Translations under genes and position numbers: made by a program
Notes under the pieces: model-generated
Database searches by the model: none
Seen by the model: only the letters and a program-made list of their open reading frames with translations
Told to the model about the DNA's origin: nothing
Shown: one piece after another, positions 1 to 6,411 of the stretch
Position numbering within the stretch: position 1 is the first letter of the stretch
How the letters are laid out: each line of letters begins with the position of its first letter
DNA from: Bacillota bacterium
GTDB lineage: Bacteria; Bacillota; Clostridia; DSM-8532
Assembly (NCBI GenBank): GCA_023459915.1
Contig: JAEWSN010000017.1
Coordinates: forward strand, 1-14,284
Direction of reading: 5' to 3'
DNA length: 14,284 nt

Positions 1-212
1 GTCTCACTGTGTATCCGCACGAGGGAGCGGCGTTCAAGCCGGAAATCTCCCGGGAACAGGGCTATTGGCATGAAATCCGCTATTTCATTGAGGCCGTCCG
101 CAATGACACGCCCATTGAAACGGCAACACCCGAGAGCACCATGCAGACCATCCGGATTGCGGAAGCGGAGGAACGCTCCGCGGACCTTCGGGGAGACAAG
201 GTTCATTTATAG
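1..212 (+). CDS. Gfo/Idh/MocA-type oxidoreductase, 3' end only (partial)
   Basis: The reading frame is open from base 3 and ends with TAG at 210-212. It gives about 70 residues and has no start in the window. The visible part has the C-terminal pattern of Gfo/Idh/MocA NAD(P)-dependent dehydrogenases. A GYWHEIRYFIEAVRNDTP stretch (the helix that packs on the C-terminal alpha/beta domain) is followed by an ESTMQTIRIAEAEERSA helix and a short final strand, DKVHL. Family members act on sugars, inositols or related polyols. The N-terminal Rossmann fold and the substrate-binding residues lie outside the window, so the substrate cannot be named. The gene is closed by a strong hairpin terminator 34 bp downstream, so it should not be co-transcribed with pstS. 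The family call is fairly sure from the C-terminal pattern alone. An exact subfamily is not supportable. Confidence 0.72.
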   Translation, partial: LTVYPHEGAAFKPEISREQGYWHEIRYFIEAVRNDTPIETATPESTMQTIRIAEAEERSADLRGDKVHL

Positions 213-245
213 TGTCTTGAATCATCGAATACATGCTCGTTTTGG

Positions 246-285
246 AAACACCCGCTGTGTCGTGGAGACACGCGGGTGTTTTTTT
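246..285 (+). terminator. Intrinsic terminator after the oxidoreductase gene
   Basis: The arm AACACCCGC (247-255) pairs with GCGGGTGTT (272-280). The inner bases TGTGTC and GACAC extend the stem with one bulged base, and GTG forms the loop. The 3' arm runs directly into a T tract (279-285). It has the form of a classic Rho-independent terminator. It separates the upstream oxidoreductase gene from the pst leader. Confidence 0.9.
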
Positions 286-300
286 ACGCGTGTTTTGATG

Positions 301-340
301 TTTACGTTGGCCTAATACTGTCTTAACAATACCATGTGAA
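301..340 (+). promoter_or_regulatory. Pho-box-like direct repeats and tentative pstS promoter
   Basis: Hexamers TTTACG (301-306), CTAATA (312-317) and TTAACA (323-328) lie exactly 11 bp apart, with a weaker ATGTGA at 334-339 in the same phase. In Bacillus-type PhoP regulation the operator is a set of TT(A/C/T)ACA hexamers separated by about 5 bp, so the period and the best hexamer match that model. A possible -10, TACCAT (330-335), lies 17 bp from a poor -35, TTGGCC (307-312). That would start the transcript near 342, at the base of the leader hairpin. The repeats are visible. PhoP binding and the start site are inferred. Confidence 0.45.
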
Positions 341-341
341 A

Positions 342-401
342 CTGGGATCACGGCGAAAGCAACCGTGATTCCAGATACCGAACGGCTTGAACTGGCTTTC
401 G
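342..401 (+). promoter_or_regulatory. Structured pstS leader: 12-bp hairpin with loop complement
   Basis: CTGGGATCACGG (342-353) pairs with CCGTGATTCCAG (363-374) over 12 bp with one G-U, leaving a 9-base loop. The loop segment CGAAAGC (354-360) is a perfect 7-base complement of GCTTTCG (395-401), so an H-type pseudoknot is possible. TGATTCC in the 3' arm (366-372) is also complementary to GGAATCA (406-412), which would compete with the hairpin. No T tract follows, so it is not a terminator. It may be an mRNA-stabilising 5' hairpin, an operator dyad in DNA, or a switch. The base pairing is seen; the role is not known. Confidence 0.5.
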
Positions 402-473
402 TACCGGAATCAACCGTCGTGAACCATATGACTAACGTGACATCAAAAGCAAACGACGAAAAAGGAGAACATC

Positions 474-1538
474 ATGAAACGGAAAACAGCGATTCTTGCC
501 CTTTTGCTTGCGTTGATCGTCGGGCTCTCCGCCTGCGGCACGGCTGCAACAGTTACTCCCTCTTCCGAAGCGGCTCCCGCTTCCTCCGAAGCCGCGCCGG
601 CCTCCTCCGAGGCAGCCACACCCGAAGCGACCCCTGAAGCCACCCCCGAAGCCGCGGAAGCGCTCAGCGGCGACGTCATCGTGGATGGTTCCGGCACCGT
701 GTATCCGCTGATGGCACATATCGCGGAAGAGTACATGACCAATGTGCAGCCCGATGTGAGCGTTCAGGTTGGCCGTGCGGGCTCCAGCGCCGGTTTCAAG
801 AAGTTCATCCCCGGTGAGCTTGATTTTTCGGACGCATCCCGTAAAATCAAGGACGAGGAAGTGGCCCAGCTCGAGGAAAAGGGTTTGAAGCTCGGCGAAG
901 GCTTCCTGGAATTCAAGCTTGCCTATGACGGTCTGACCATGGTCATCAACAAGGAAAACACCTGGGCGACCGAAATGACCAAGGACGAAGTGGTGAACAT
1001 GTACCTGTCCGGCAAGTTCAAGGCCGACGACAAAGTGCTGTGGTCCGACATCCGCGCCGAATGGCCGGCCGAGGAAATCAAGTTCTATGGTCCCAACGAG
1101 AATCACGGCACCTACGAGTTCTTCTACGAGAACATTCTCGACAAGGCCGACATGGTCAAGACCGTGAACCTCCAGCAGGAATACGCCACACTGGTTGACC
1201 TGGTCTCCAAGGACAAAAATGCCATCGCCTTCTTCGGTTTCGGCTACTACGTCAACAACAAGGATGTCATCACCGCGGTGAAAATCGACTTCGGCTCCGG
1301 CCCGGTGGAACCGGCGCTCGAGACCATCGGTGAAGACCTTGCCTATGCCGGCTTCACCCGCCCGGTGTTCACCTACCTCAATGCCGAATACGCAAAGGAA
1401 AAGCCCCAGGTGCTGGACTACGCCAAGTATGTGGTGTCGCCGGAAGGCGCTGCCAGACTGGCTGGGGAGAACGGGTTTGCCCCGATGCCCGCCAGCCTCT
1501 ACGAGGAATATGCCAAGCAGCTGGAAGCCCTGAAATAA
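474..1538 (+). CDS. pstS: Phosphate ABC transporter substrate-binding lipoprotein PstS
   Basis: This 354-residue protein should capture inorganic phosphate outside the membrane and hand it to the PstC/PstA channel. It starts with a lipoprotein signal: basic MKRK, a hydrophobic core, and lipobox LSAC with the lipidated Cys at residue 21. A flexible repeat linker (about 30-61) follows. The mature PstS fold then shows GSGTVYPL near residue 71, GRAGSSAGF, DFSDASR and GPNENHGTYEFF. These are the conserved segments whose Ser/Thr/Arg/Asp side chains bind phosphate in this family. Length fits the family. The start is set by AAAGGAG at 461-467, six bases before ATG. It is the first gene of a pst run with pstC and pstA. 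The leader carries Pho-box-like repeats and a hairpin, which fits phosphate-starvation control. The assignment is firm. Confidence 0.93.
   Translation: MKRKTAILALLLALIVGLSACGTAATVTPSSEAAPASSEAAPASSEAATPEATPEATPEAAEALSGDVIVDGSGTVYPLMAHIAEEYMTNVQPDVSVQVGRAGSSAGFKKFIPGELDFSDASRKIKDEEVAQLEEKGLKLGEGFLEFKLAYDGLTMVINKENTWATEMTKDEVVNMYLSGKFKADDKVLWSDIRAEWPAEEIKFYGPNENHGTYEFFYENILDKADMVKTVNLQQEYATLVDLVSKDKNAIAFFGFGYYVNNKDVITAVKIDFGSGPVEPALETIGEDLAYAGFTRPVFTYLNAEYAKEKPQVLDYAKYVVSPEGAARLAGENGFAPMPASLYEEYAKQLEALK
561..656 (+). repeat. Repeat linker in PstS (SSEAAPA x3, then TPEA x3)
   Basis: Residues 30-50 are three copies of a 7-residue SSEAAPA-like unit, and residues 49-60 are three copies of TPEA. 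The underlying DNA repeats at 21 bp and 12 bp. This is a low-complexity tether that lets the lipid-anchored binding protein stand off the membrane across the cell wall. Such linkers vary in copy number by slippage. Confidence 0.75.
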
Positions 1539-1559
1539 GACAGGCAACAACATGAAAAC

Positions 1560-1597
1560 CATCGGCGGGGGACGCGGCAGCGTCACCCCGCCTGATG
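1560..1597 (+). promoter_or_regulatory. Very stable hairpin between pstS and pstC
   Basis: GGCGGGG (1564-1570) plus GACGC (1571-1575) pair with GCGTC (1580-1584) and CCCCGCC (1586-1592). The loop is GGCA and one A (1585) is bulged. CATC (1560-1563) and GATG (1594-1597) extend the stem past a bulged T. There are 16 paired positions, nearly all G-C in the core, and no T tract follows. Such a structure after a binding-protein gene usually protects the upstream message from 3' exonucleases or partly blocks transcription, so the binding protein is made in excess of the permeases. That role is inferred here. Confidence 0.7.
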
Positions 1598-1615
1598 CGT
1601 TTCTCCGACATACAA

Positions 1616-1662
1616 CCGGGTTTGCTCGGGAATCGACCGGGTTCGCTCGGGAAACAGCCGGG
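1616..1662 (+). repeat. 21-bp tandem repeat in pstS-pstC spacer
   Basis: A unit starting CCGGGTTTGCTCGGGAA occupies 1616-1636. A second copy with a few differences occupies 1637-1657, and CCGGG (1658-1662) begins a third. The array ends directly before the AAGGAG ribosome binding site of pstC. No coding function is seen. Confidence 0.75.
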
Positions 1663-1677
1663 ATAAGGAGCAACACA

Positions 1678-2598
1678 ATGGAGAATCTTGTGACGATAGG
1701 CGCAAAAAACAAGAAGCACAGACGGGGAGATGTGGTGGAGACAGCCATGCCGCTGCTGCTGGGCGCGGCGGCGCTCGTGTCCGTGCTGACGTCCTTTGGC
1801 ATCATCATGACCCTTGTGGTGGACGCGTCCGCCTTTTTTCGCGCGGTGCCCATTCGCGAGATGTTCGGCACGGAGCTGGCCCCGTTGCGGCACGACAACC
1901 CGGCCTTCGGCTTCCTGCCCCTCATGGCGGGCACCTTCGTCACCTCCGCCATCGCCATTGCGGTGGCATTCCCCATCGGGCTTTCGGCGGCCATGTTTCT
2001 CAGTGAGTTCACCACCACCGGGGTCCGCAAGCTGCTCAAACCCGTGATCGAGGTGCTGGCCGGCATTCCCACCATCGTGTACGGGTTTTTCGCCTATTCG
2101 TTCGTGACGCCGCTGCTGATGAAGCTGATCCCCGGCCTGGAATCCAAAAACGCACTCAGCGCCGGCATCGTCATGGGCATCATGATCATTCCCCTGGTCA
2201 CGTCCCTGTCCGAGGATGCCATGTCGGCGGTGCCGAACTCCCTCCGGGAAGGCGCGCTGGCCCTGGGGGCCACCCGGCTTGAGGTGACCTGGCAGGTCGT
2301 GATCCCCGCCGGCCTGTCCGGCATCATCGCGTCCTTTGTGTTGGCCGTTTCCCGTGCCATCGGGGAAACGATGATTGTGGCCATCGCCAGCGGCAGCGCC
2401 AAAAATTTCACTTTCAACCCGGCACAGCCCATCCAGACCATGACCGCGTACATCGTGGAATTCACCAGCGGCGACGCGGGGAGCGGCACGGTGGGCTACC
2501 ACAGCCTGTATGCCGTGGGCCTGCTGCTGTTCCTGTTCACGATGGGCATGAACCTGCTGGCCAACCGGCTCATCACGAAATACAGGAGGGTGTACTGA
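1678..2598 (+). CDS. pstC: Phosphate ABC transporter permease PstC
   Basis: This 306-residue inner-membrane permease forms half of the phosphate channel with PstA. A short cytoplasmic N-terminus precedes about six membrane helices, the first being MPLLLGAAALVSVLTSFGII. Family signatures are FGFLPLMAGTFVTSAIAIA, the following PIGLSAAMFLSEF, and the EAA loop EGALALGATRLEVTWQVVI (near residues 191-209), which docks on the ATPase subunit. SRAIGETMIVAIA is also typical of PstC. The frame is open back to an ATG at 1552, but AAGGAG (1665-1670) seven bases before ATG 1678 and the family length favour 1678. The earlier start would add an unusual Gly/Arg-rich extension through the hairpin and repeats. 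The gene is followed two bases later by pstA. The pstB ATPase that the EAA loop needs is not encoded nearby. Confidence 0.92.
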   Translation: MENLVTIGAKNKKHRRGDVVETAMPLLLGAAALVSVLTSFGIIMTLVVDASAFFRAVPIREMFGTELAPLRHDNPAFGFLPLMAGTFVTSAIAIAVAFPIGLSAAMFLSEFTTTGVRKLLKPVIEVLAGIPTIVYGFFAYSFVTPLLMKLIPGLESKNALSAGIVMGIMIIPLVTSLSEDAMSAVPNSLREGALALGATRLEVTWQVVIPAGLSGIIASFVLAVSRAIGETMIVAIASGSAKNFTFNPAQPIQTMTAYIVEFTSGDAGSGTVGYHSLYAVGLLLFLFTMGMNLLANRLITKYRRVY

Positions 2599-2600
2599 AG

Positions 2601-3542
2601 ATGGAGACGACAACACGCCTGCAGGAGGGATTGGGCATGCAACAGCTGGCAATGACATCCGGCATGATCCGGCAACGGGCACACAAGTCGCGCTTGCGCC
2701 GACGCCTGTTTTTGAACGGACTTTTCCGCTTCATTTTTTCCTTGTCCATTGTGTTTGCGCTGCTGGTGCTGGGCATCCTTTTGTACCGCGTCATCAGCCA
2801 GAGCATCGGCTGGCTGGATTGGCAATTCCTCTCGTCCAAGCTGTCCATCAATCCGGACAAGGCCGGCATCAAGGGTGTCCTGGCCGGATCCGCGCTGCTG
2901 ATGGTCGTCGTGGCGCCGGTGACCCTGATCATCGGGGTGGGCACCGCGATTTTCCTTGAGGAATACACCAAAAAGGGGCGTTTCCGTTCCTTCATCATCG
3001 CGAACATCGCCAACCTGGCCGGCGTACCCTCGGTCATCTTTGGGCTGCTGGGGCTGACCGTATTCGGACGGTTGCTCAACCTGGGCTCCAGTGTGTTGGC
3101 GGGTGGCCTCACCATGTCGCTGCTGGTGCTGCCGACGGTTGTTGTGGCCAGCCAGGAGGCCCTCAAGGCGGTGCCCGGCTACCTGCGGGACGCTTCCTAC
3201 GCACTGGGCGCAACCCGTTGGACCACCGTCCGGCGCGTGGTGCTGCCCGCCGCGATGCCCGGCGTGATGACCGGTTCCATCCTCTCGCTGTCCCGGGCCA
3301 TCGGGGAAACCGCGCCATTGGTGGTGCTCGGCATTCCCGCCCTGCTGATGCGGACGCCTGGGAAGCTCACGGACACCTTCACGGCGCTGCCCATCCAGAT
3401 CTATTATTGGACGCTCGACACCGTGCTGACCAAGGAGTACGCGAACCTGGCCGCGGCCACCATCGTGGTGCTGCTGGGCTTGCTGTTCCTGATGAACTCG
3501 GTGGCCATCTTTATCCGAAACCGTTTCCAGCAGCGGTATTGA
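2601..3542 (+). CDS. pstA: Phosphate ABC transporter permease PstA
   Basis: This is the second channel subunit, 313 residues from ATG 2601. It has an Arg-rich cytoplasmic N-terminus, a first helix FIFSLSIVFALLVLGILLY, then EEYTKKGRFRSFI, NLAGVPSVIFGLLGL, the EAA loop DASYALGATRWTTVRRVVLP, and SRAIGETAPLVVLG. All are PstA hallmarks. ATG 2601 has AGGAGGG (2584-2590) ten bases upstream, inside the end of pstC. A second candidate, ATG 2637, has AGGAGGG seven bases upstream and would give 301 residues. The sequence cannot decide between them. The stop TGA is at 3540-3542. In most genomes pstB and phoU come next. Here a 127-bp gap leads to an unrelated flavoprotein, so the local operon is pstSCA only. 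Confidence 0.91.
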   Translation: METTTRLQEGLGMQQLAMTSGMIRQRAHKSRLRRRLFLNGLFRFIFSLSIVFALLVLGILLYRVISQSIGWLDWQFLSSKLSINPDKAGIKGVLAGSALLMVVVAPVTLIIGVGTAIFLEEYTKKGRFRSFIIANIANLAGVPSVIFGLLGLTVFGRLLNLGSSVLAGGLTMSLLVLPTVVVASQEALKAVPGYLRDASYALGATRWTTVRRVVLPAAMPGVMTGSILSLSRAIGETAPLVVLGIPALLMRTPGKLTDTFTALPIQIYYWTLDTVLTKEYANLAAATIVVLLGLLFLMNSVAIFIRNRFQQRY

Positions 3543-3669
3543 TTCAGCACATGGATCAACGCCCGGGCAGCGGTGACATTGCAAACCTGCCTCCAATGTT
3601 GTATCGTGAGGGCACACCGGTGACACCGGTCAACACAGCGACAGCGAACATCGCAAGGGAGGCGTGACG

Positions 3670-4236
3670 ATGAAGATATGCATTCTGTCCGGCAATCCAA
3701 AAAAAGACGGCCTGTGCCAGAACATGATTCTTGCTGCCAAGCGCGGCGCGCTCGAGGGCGGGGCCGAGGTGGATGAAATCCGCCTGAACGACATGAACCT
3801 GCAGCGGTGCCAGGTCTGCGGCGACGGATGGGGAACCTGCCGTGACGAAGACAGCTGCGTTTTCGGGGACGATGACGATTTCAACGCCATCCGCGCCCGC
3901 ATGGAGGCGGCAGACGTTGTCATTTTTGCGACCCCCGTCTATTGGGGAGAAACCGCGGAGGCGCTCAAGGCCTTTCTGGATCGCATGCGCCGCTGCACGT
4001 TCAACCACAAGGAAGACGCCGCAAAGCGCCAAGCCCTGTTGATTGCCTCTGCAGGCGGCACCGGCAACGGCCTGCTGACCTGCCTTGAGCAGATGGACAG
4101 GTTTTGCCGGCACCTGGGCATGCCCATCTATGACTATTTCGGGGTGAACCGCTGGAACAACGATTACAAGCGGGAAGCCATCCGTGCCGCGGTGGCCGCG
4201 CTGGCCAGGGGCAGAAAAAACGGCGATACCGTCTGA
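3670..4236 (+). CDS. Flavodoxin-fold NAD(P)H-dependent oxidoreductase, Fe-S flavoprotein-like
   Basis: The 188-residue protein has the flavodoxin-like FMN fold of the NADPH-dependent FMN reductase family. MKICILSGNPKKDGLCQNM is the first strand and phosphate loop, ATPVYWGETAEALKAFLDRM is the FMN ring-binding segment, and SAGGTGNG is the third flavin loop. Between strands 2 and 3 it carries a cysteine cluster, C-x2-C-x6-C-x5-C (near residues 47-63, CQVCGDGWGTCRDEDSC). The position matches the compact cysteine motif that binds a 4Fe-4S cluster in archaeal and clostridial iron-sulfur flavoproteins (Isf), though the spacing is wider than the classic motif. It is probably a soluble electron-transfer or quinone/nitro-reducing enzyme; the substrate is unknown. 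AAGGGAGG (3655-3662) seven bases before ATG 3670 sets the start. The GTG at 3664 is less likely. It could ride on the pst transcript, since no terminator is seen after pstA. Confidence 0.8.
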   Translation: MKICILSGNPKKDGLCQNMILAAKRGALEGGAEVDEIRLNDMNLQRCQVCGDGWGTCRDEDSCVFGDDDDFNAIRARMEAADVVIFATPVYWGETAEALKAFLDRMRRCTFNHKEDAAKRQALLIASAGGTGNGLLTCLEQMDRFCRHLGMPIYDYFGVNRWNNDYKREAIRAAVAALARGRKNGDTV

Positions 4237-4272
4237 AGGGGAAGGCTTCCCCGGACATGGGCGCAACAGGAC

Positions 4273-4305
4273 AACCGGCTGGGCGATGAACCCAGTCGGT
4301 TTTTT
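4273..4305 (+). terminator. Intrinsic terminator after the flavoprotein gene
   Basis: ACCGGCTGGG (4274-4283) pairs with CCCAGTCGGT (4291-4300) with one G-U pair. The loop is CGATGAA, and the 3' arm runs into five further Ts. It is well placed 37 bp after the flavoprotein stop codon and before the next gene's promoter. Confidence 0.88.
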
Positions 4306-4328
4306 ATGCCTGAAATCTTCCGAACCCG

Positions 4329-4358
4329 TTGGAGGATCCCCTGCCGGTATGGTAAAAT
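4329..4358 (+). promoter_or_regulatory. Sigma-70-type promoter for the DUF1846 gene
   Basis: TTGGAG (4329-4334) and TAAAAT (4353-4358) are separated by 18 bp, and the -10 is preceded by TATGG. The pair lies between the terminator at 4273-4305 and ATG 4400, where a promoter is needed. The predicted start near 4365 leaves a short, unstructured leader. Confidence 0.55.
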
Positions 4359-4399
4359 CGGGTGGTTGTGCAAATCGGGACAGCTGGCTGGAGGCGTGG

Positions 4400-5905
4400 A
4401 TGAAGACAGGATTTGACATTCAACGGTACATGGAGGAGCAGTCCAAGTTCATTCTGGAACGGGTCGCCAAGTACGACAAGCTGTACTTGGAGTTTGGCGG
4501 CAAGCTGCTCTACGACATGCACGCCAAGCGCGTGCTTCCGGGCTTTGACGAGAACGCCAAAATCAAGCTGATGCAGCACCTGCGCAATGAGCTTGAGGTC
4601 ATCATCTGTGTGTACGCCGGAGACATCGAGCGCAATAAAATCCGAGGGGATTTTGGCATCCCGTATGACCGGGATGTGCTGCGGCTCATCGACGATCTGC
4701 GGTCCTATGATTTGGACATCAACAGTGTTGTGATTACCCGCTATGACAACCAACCCTCGGCCACCGCGTTTATGAACAAGCTGGAACGGCGCGGCATGCG
4801 GGTATACACCCATCGGGCCACCAAAGGGTATCCTGTGGATGTGGACACCATCGTCAGCGAGGAGGGCTATGGCAAGAACCCCTTCATCGAGACCACCAAG
4901 CCCATCGTCATGGTCACGGGCCCGGGTCCCGGAAGCGGCAAGCTCGCCACCTGCCTCAGCCAGCTGTATCACGAGTACATGCGCGGCCGCGTGGCCGGGT
5001 ATTCCAAGTTCGAGACCTTCCCGGTCTGGAACCTGCCGCTGAAGCATCCGGTCAACATCGCCTACGAGGCGGCCACGGTGGATCTGAAGGATGTGAACAT
5101 GATCGATTCGTTCCATCTGGAGCACTACGGCACCGTATCCGTCAATTACAACCGCGACATCGAAACCTTCCCGGTGCTGCGCCGCATCATCGAGAAAATC
5201 ACCGGGGAGGAGGCGGTGTTCAAGTCTCCCACCGACATGGGCGTGAACCGCGTCGGTTTTGGGATTGTGGATGACGACGTCGTCAAGGAGGCCTCCCGGC
5301 AGGAGATCATCCGCCGCTGGTTCAAGACCGGGTGCGATTTCAAGCGCGGCATGGCGGATTCAGACACCTTTGAACGGGCCACCCTCATCATGGAGGAGCT
5401 CAGTCTCAAGGAACACGATCGCAAGGTGGTGCCGGTGGCCCGAATCTATTCGGCCCGGCTGCGCGAGCTCAAGGACACCAATGAAACCTGCCCCGCAATG
5501 GCCATCGAGCTGGCGGACGGCACCATGATCACCGGCAAGGGCTCCAATACCATGGATGCCGCGGCCGCGGCCGTTCTCAACGCCATCAAGCAGATGGCCG
5601 GCATCAGTGACGAGCTGCACCTGTTGTCGCCGGTCATCCTCGAACCCATCATCCGCATGAAACGGGACACCTTCCGCAGCCGTGTCTGCGCGCTCGATTG
5701 CGAGGAAATCCTCATTGCCCTGAGCATCTGCGCGGCGACCAACCCCATGGCGATGGCCGCAATGAATGCCCTGCCCGGACTGATTGGGTGCCAGGCGCAT
5801 TCCACCACCATCCTGAACAACACGGATGAGCAGACCTACCGCAACCTGGGCATCGACGTCACCTGCGATCCCTTCTACGCCACCGACAATCTGTACGACG
5901 GCTGA
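4400..5905 (+). CDS. DUF1846 / UPF0371 family protein
   Basis: The 501-residue protein matches the length and pattern of the widely conserved DUF1846 (UPF0371) family. It opens MKTGFDIQRYMEEQSKFILERV and includes YLEFGGKLLYDMHAKRVLPGF and VVITRYDNQPSA. A glycine-rich loop TGPGPGSGK (about 173-181) resembles a nucleotide-binding P-loop. Later segments include NYNRDIETFPVLRRI, KSPTDMGVNRVGFGI and GCQAHSTTILNNTDEQT, plus a conserved cysteine pair in SRVCALDCEE. The fold is known structurally, but no reaction is established, so none is claimed. The frame is open back to 4184 inside the flavoprotein gene. GGAGG at 4390-4394, five bases before ATG 4400, and the family N-terminus fix the start. It is a stand-alone gene with its own promoter. 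No T-tract terminator follows on this strand, although the 5993-6019 hairpin may act weakly. Confidence 0.88.
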   Translation: MKTGFDIQRYMEEQSKFILERVAKYDKLYLEFGGKLLYDMHAKRVLPGFDENAKIKLMQHLRNELEVIICVYAGDIERNKIRGDFGIPYDRDVLRLIDDLRSYDLDINSVVITRYDNQPSATAFMNKLERRGMRVYTHRATKGYPVDVDTIVSEEGYGKNPFIETTKPIVMVTGPGPGSGKLATCLSQLYHEYMRGRVAGYSKFETFPVWNLPLKHPVNIAYEAATVDLKDVNMIDSFHLEHYGTVSVNYNRDIETFPVLRRIIEKITGEEAVFKSPTDMGVNRVGFGIVDDDVVKEASRQEIIRRWFKTGCDFKRGMADSDTFERATLIMEELSLKEHDRKVVPVARIYSARLRELKDTNETCPAMAIELADGTMITGKGSNTMDAAAAAVLNAIKQMAGISDELHLLSPVILEPIIRMKRDTFRSRVCALDCEEILIALSICAATNPMAMAAMNALPGLIGCQAHSTTILNNTDEQTYRNLGIDVTCDPFYATDNLYDG

Positions 5906-5984
5906 CCCAATCCCGGGACACGTCACGCCATGTCTGCAAGGACGGGTTCCGCCGCGTGAGGCCCGGAGGCAACAACAAGCTTGT

Positions 5985-6020
5985 AAAAAACGGAGGAGGC
6001 GCCTTGCGGCTGCCTCCTCT
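5985..6020 (-). terminator. Intrinsic terminator for the small membrane-protein gene (minus strand)
   Basis: GAGGAGGC (5993-6000) pairs with GCCTCCTC (6012-6019). Inner GCC and GGC extend the stem with one bulged T, and the loop is TTGC. Read on the minus strand, the stem is followed by CG and six Ts (AAAAAA at 5985-5990 on the plus strand). On the plus strand the downstream sequence is only weakly T-rich, so the main direction is minus. Confidence 0.8.
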
Positions 6021-6045
6021 GTGATATCCGTTTGTGTTTGCGATT

Positions 6046-6086
6046 GTCCGGGCGGAGCAAGGGCTTGTCCGGCGGAGCAACGGCTT
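6046..6086. repeat. 20/21-bp tandem duplication in spacer
   Basis: The unit 6046-6066 (GTCCGGGCGGAGCAAGGGCT plus T) is followed at once by a near copy at 6067-6086, which lacks one G and has one substitution. It lies between the terminator and the stop codon of the small minus-strand gene. No function is visible. Confidence 0.75.
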
Positions 6087-6124
6087 TCCCGCGCCAAATG
6101 GCACGCGCGCGGAAGCTGGCTGTG

Positions 6125-6367
6125 TCAGGCGCCCAGCACGTCGATGTTCCGTTCGAACTCCGGAGAAACAACCTCCTCCATGGCATTGATGGACTTTTCG
6201 ACAAAGCTGTCGTCGTCGTTCTCTTCTTCCCGAGGCTGGAACCAGCCTTCCTCACGCGCCTTGCGCGCAACCTTCTTGCCAAGCTCAATGGCACCCCATG
6301 TGGCAAATCCGAGTACAACAGCGGCGCCGAAGCCGAAACCGAGATATTCCCATTCTTTTTTCGTCAT
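6125..6367 (-). CDS. Small single-helix membrane protein, unknown function
   Basis: This 80-residue protein starts MTKKEWEYLGFGFG. It has one clear membrane helix (about residues 8-30, LGFGFGAAVVLGFATWGAIELG), then a basic KKVARKAR patch that should sit in the cytoplasm, then an acidic REEENDDDS stretch and a tail ending NIDVLGA. I do not recognise a named family. The frame reaches back to 6388, but AGGG about eight bases before the ATG at 6367 and the cleaner N-terminus favour the shorter form. It has its own strong terminator downstream (5985-6020). Upstream lies the block of inverted repeats between 6412 and 6525. It may be co-transcribed from the ABC-F gene only if those hairpins are read through. 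The coding potential looks real from the helix and the charge layout. Confidence 0.6.
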   Translation of the reverse strand: MTKKEWEYLGFGFGAAVVLGFATWGAIELGKKVARKAREEGWFQPREEENDDDSFVEKSINAMEEVVSPEFERNIDVLGA

Positions 6368-6411
6368 ATGATTCCCTGCTTTCTCCATGTGCCCATGGTT
6401 GATTCTTGTGC

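Noticed and set aside
1552..1677. Upstream extension of PstC from ATG 1552
   Set aside because: It has no good ribosome binding site, encodes a repeat and hairpin region, and would lengthen PstC beyond the family. ATG 1678 has AAGGAG at correct spacing.
432..2075. 547-codon open frame on the minus strand across pstS and pstC
   Set aside because: It is antisense to two clear genes, is of low complexity (His/Gly/Val-rich) with no known domain, and arises from GC-rich codon bias. The same holds for minus-strand frames at 1378-2682, 2496-3626 and 9363-10874.
4184..4399. Upstream extension of the DUF1846 protein into the flavoprotein gene
   Set aside because: It would read through the flavoprotein end, a strong terminator and a promoter. 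The family N-terminus begins at 4400.
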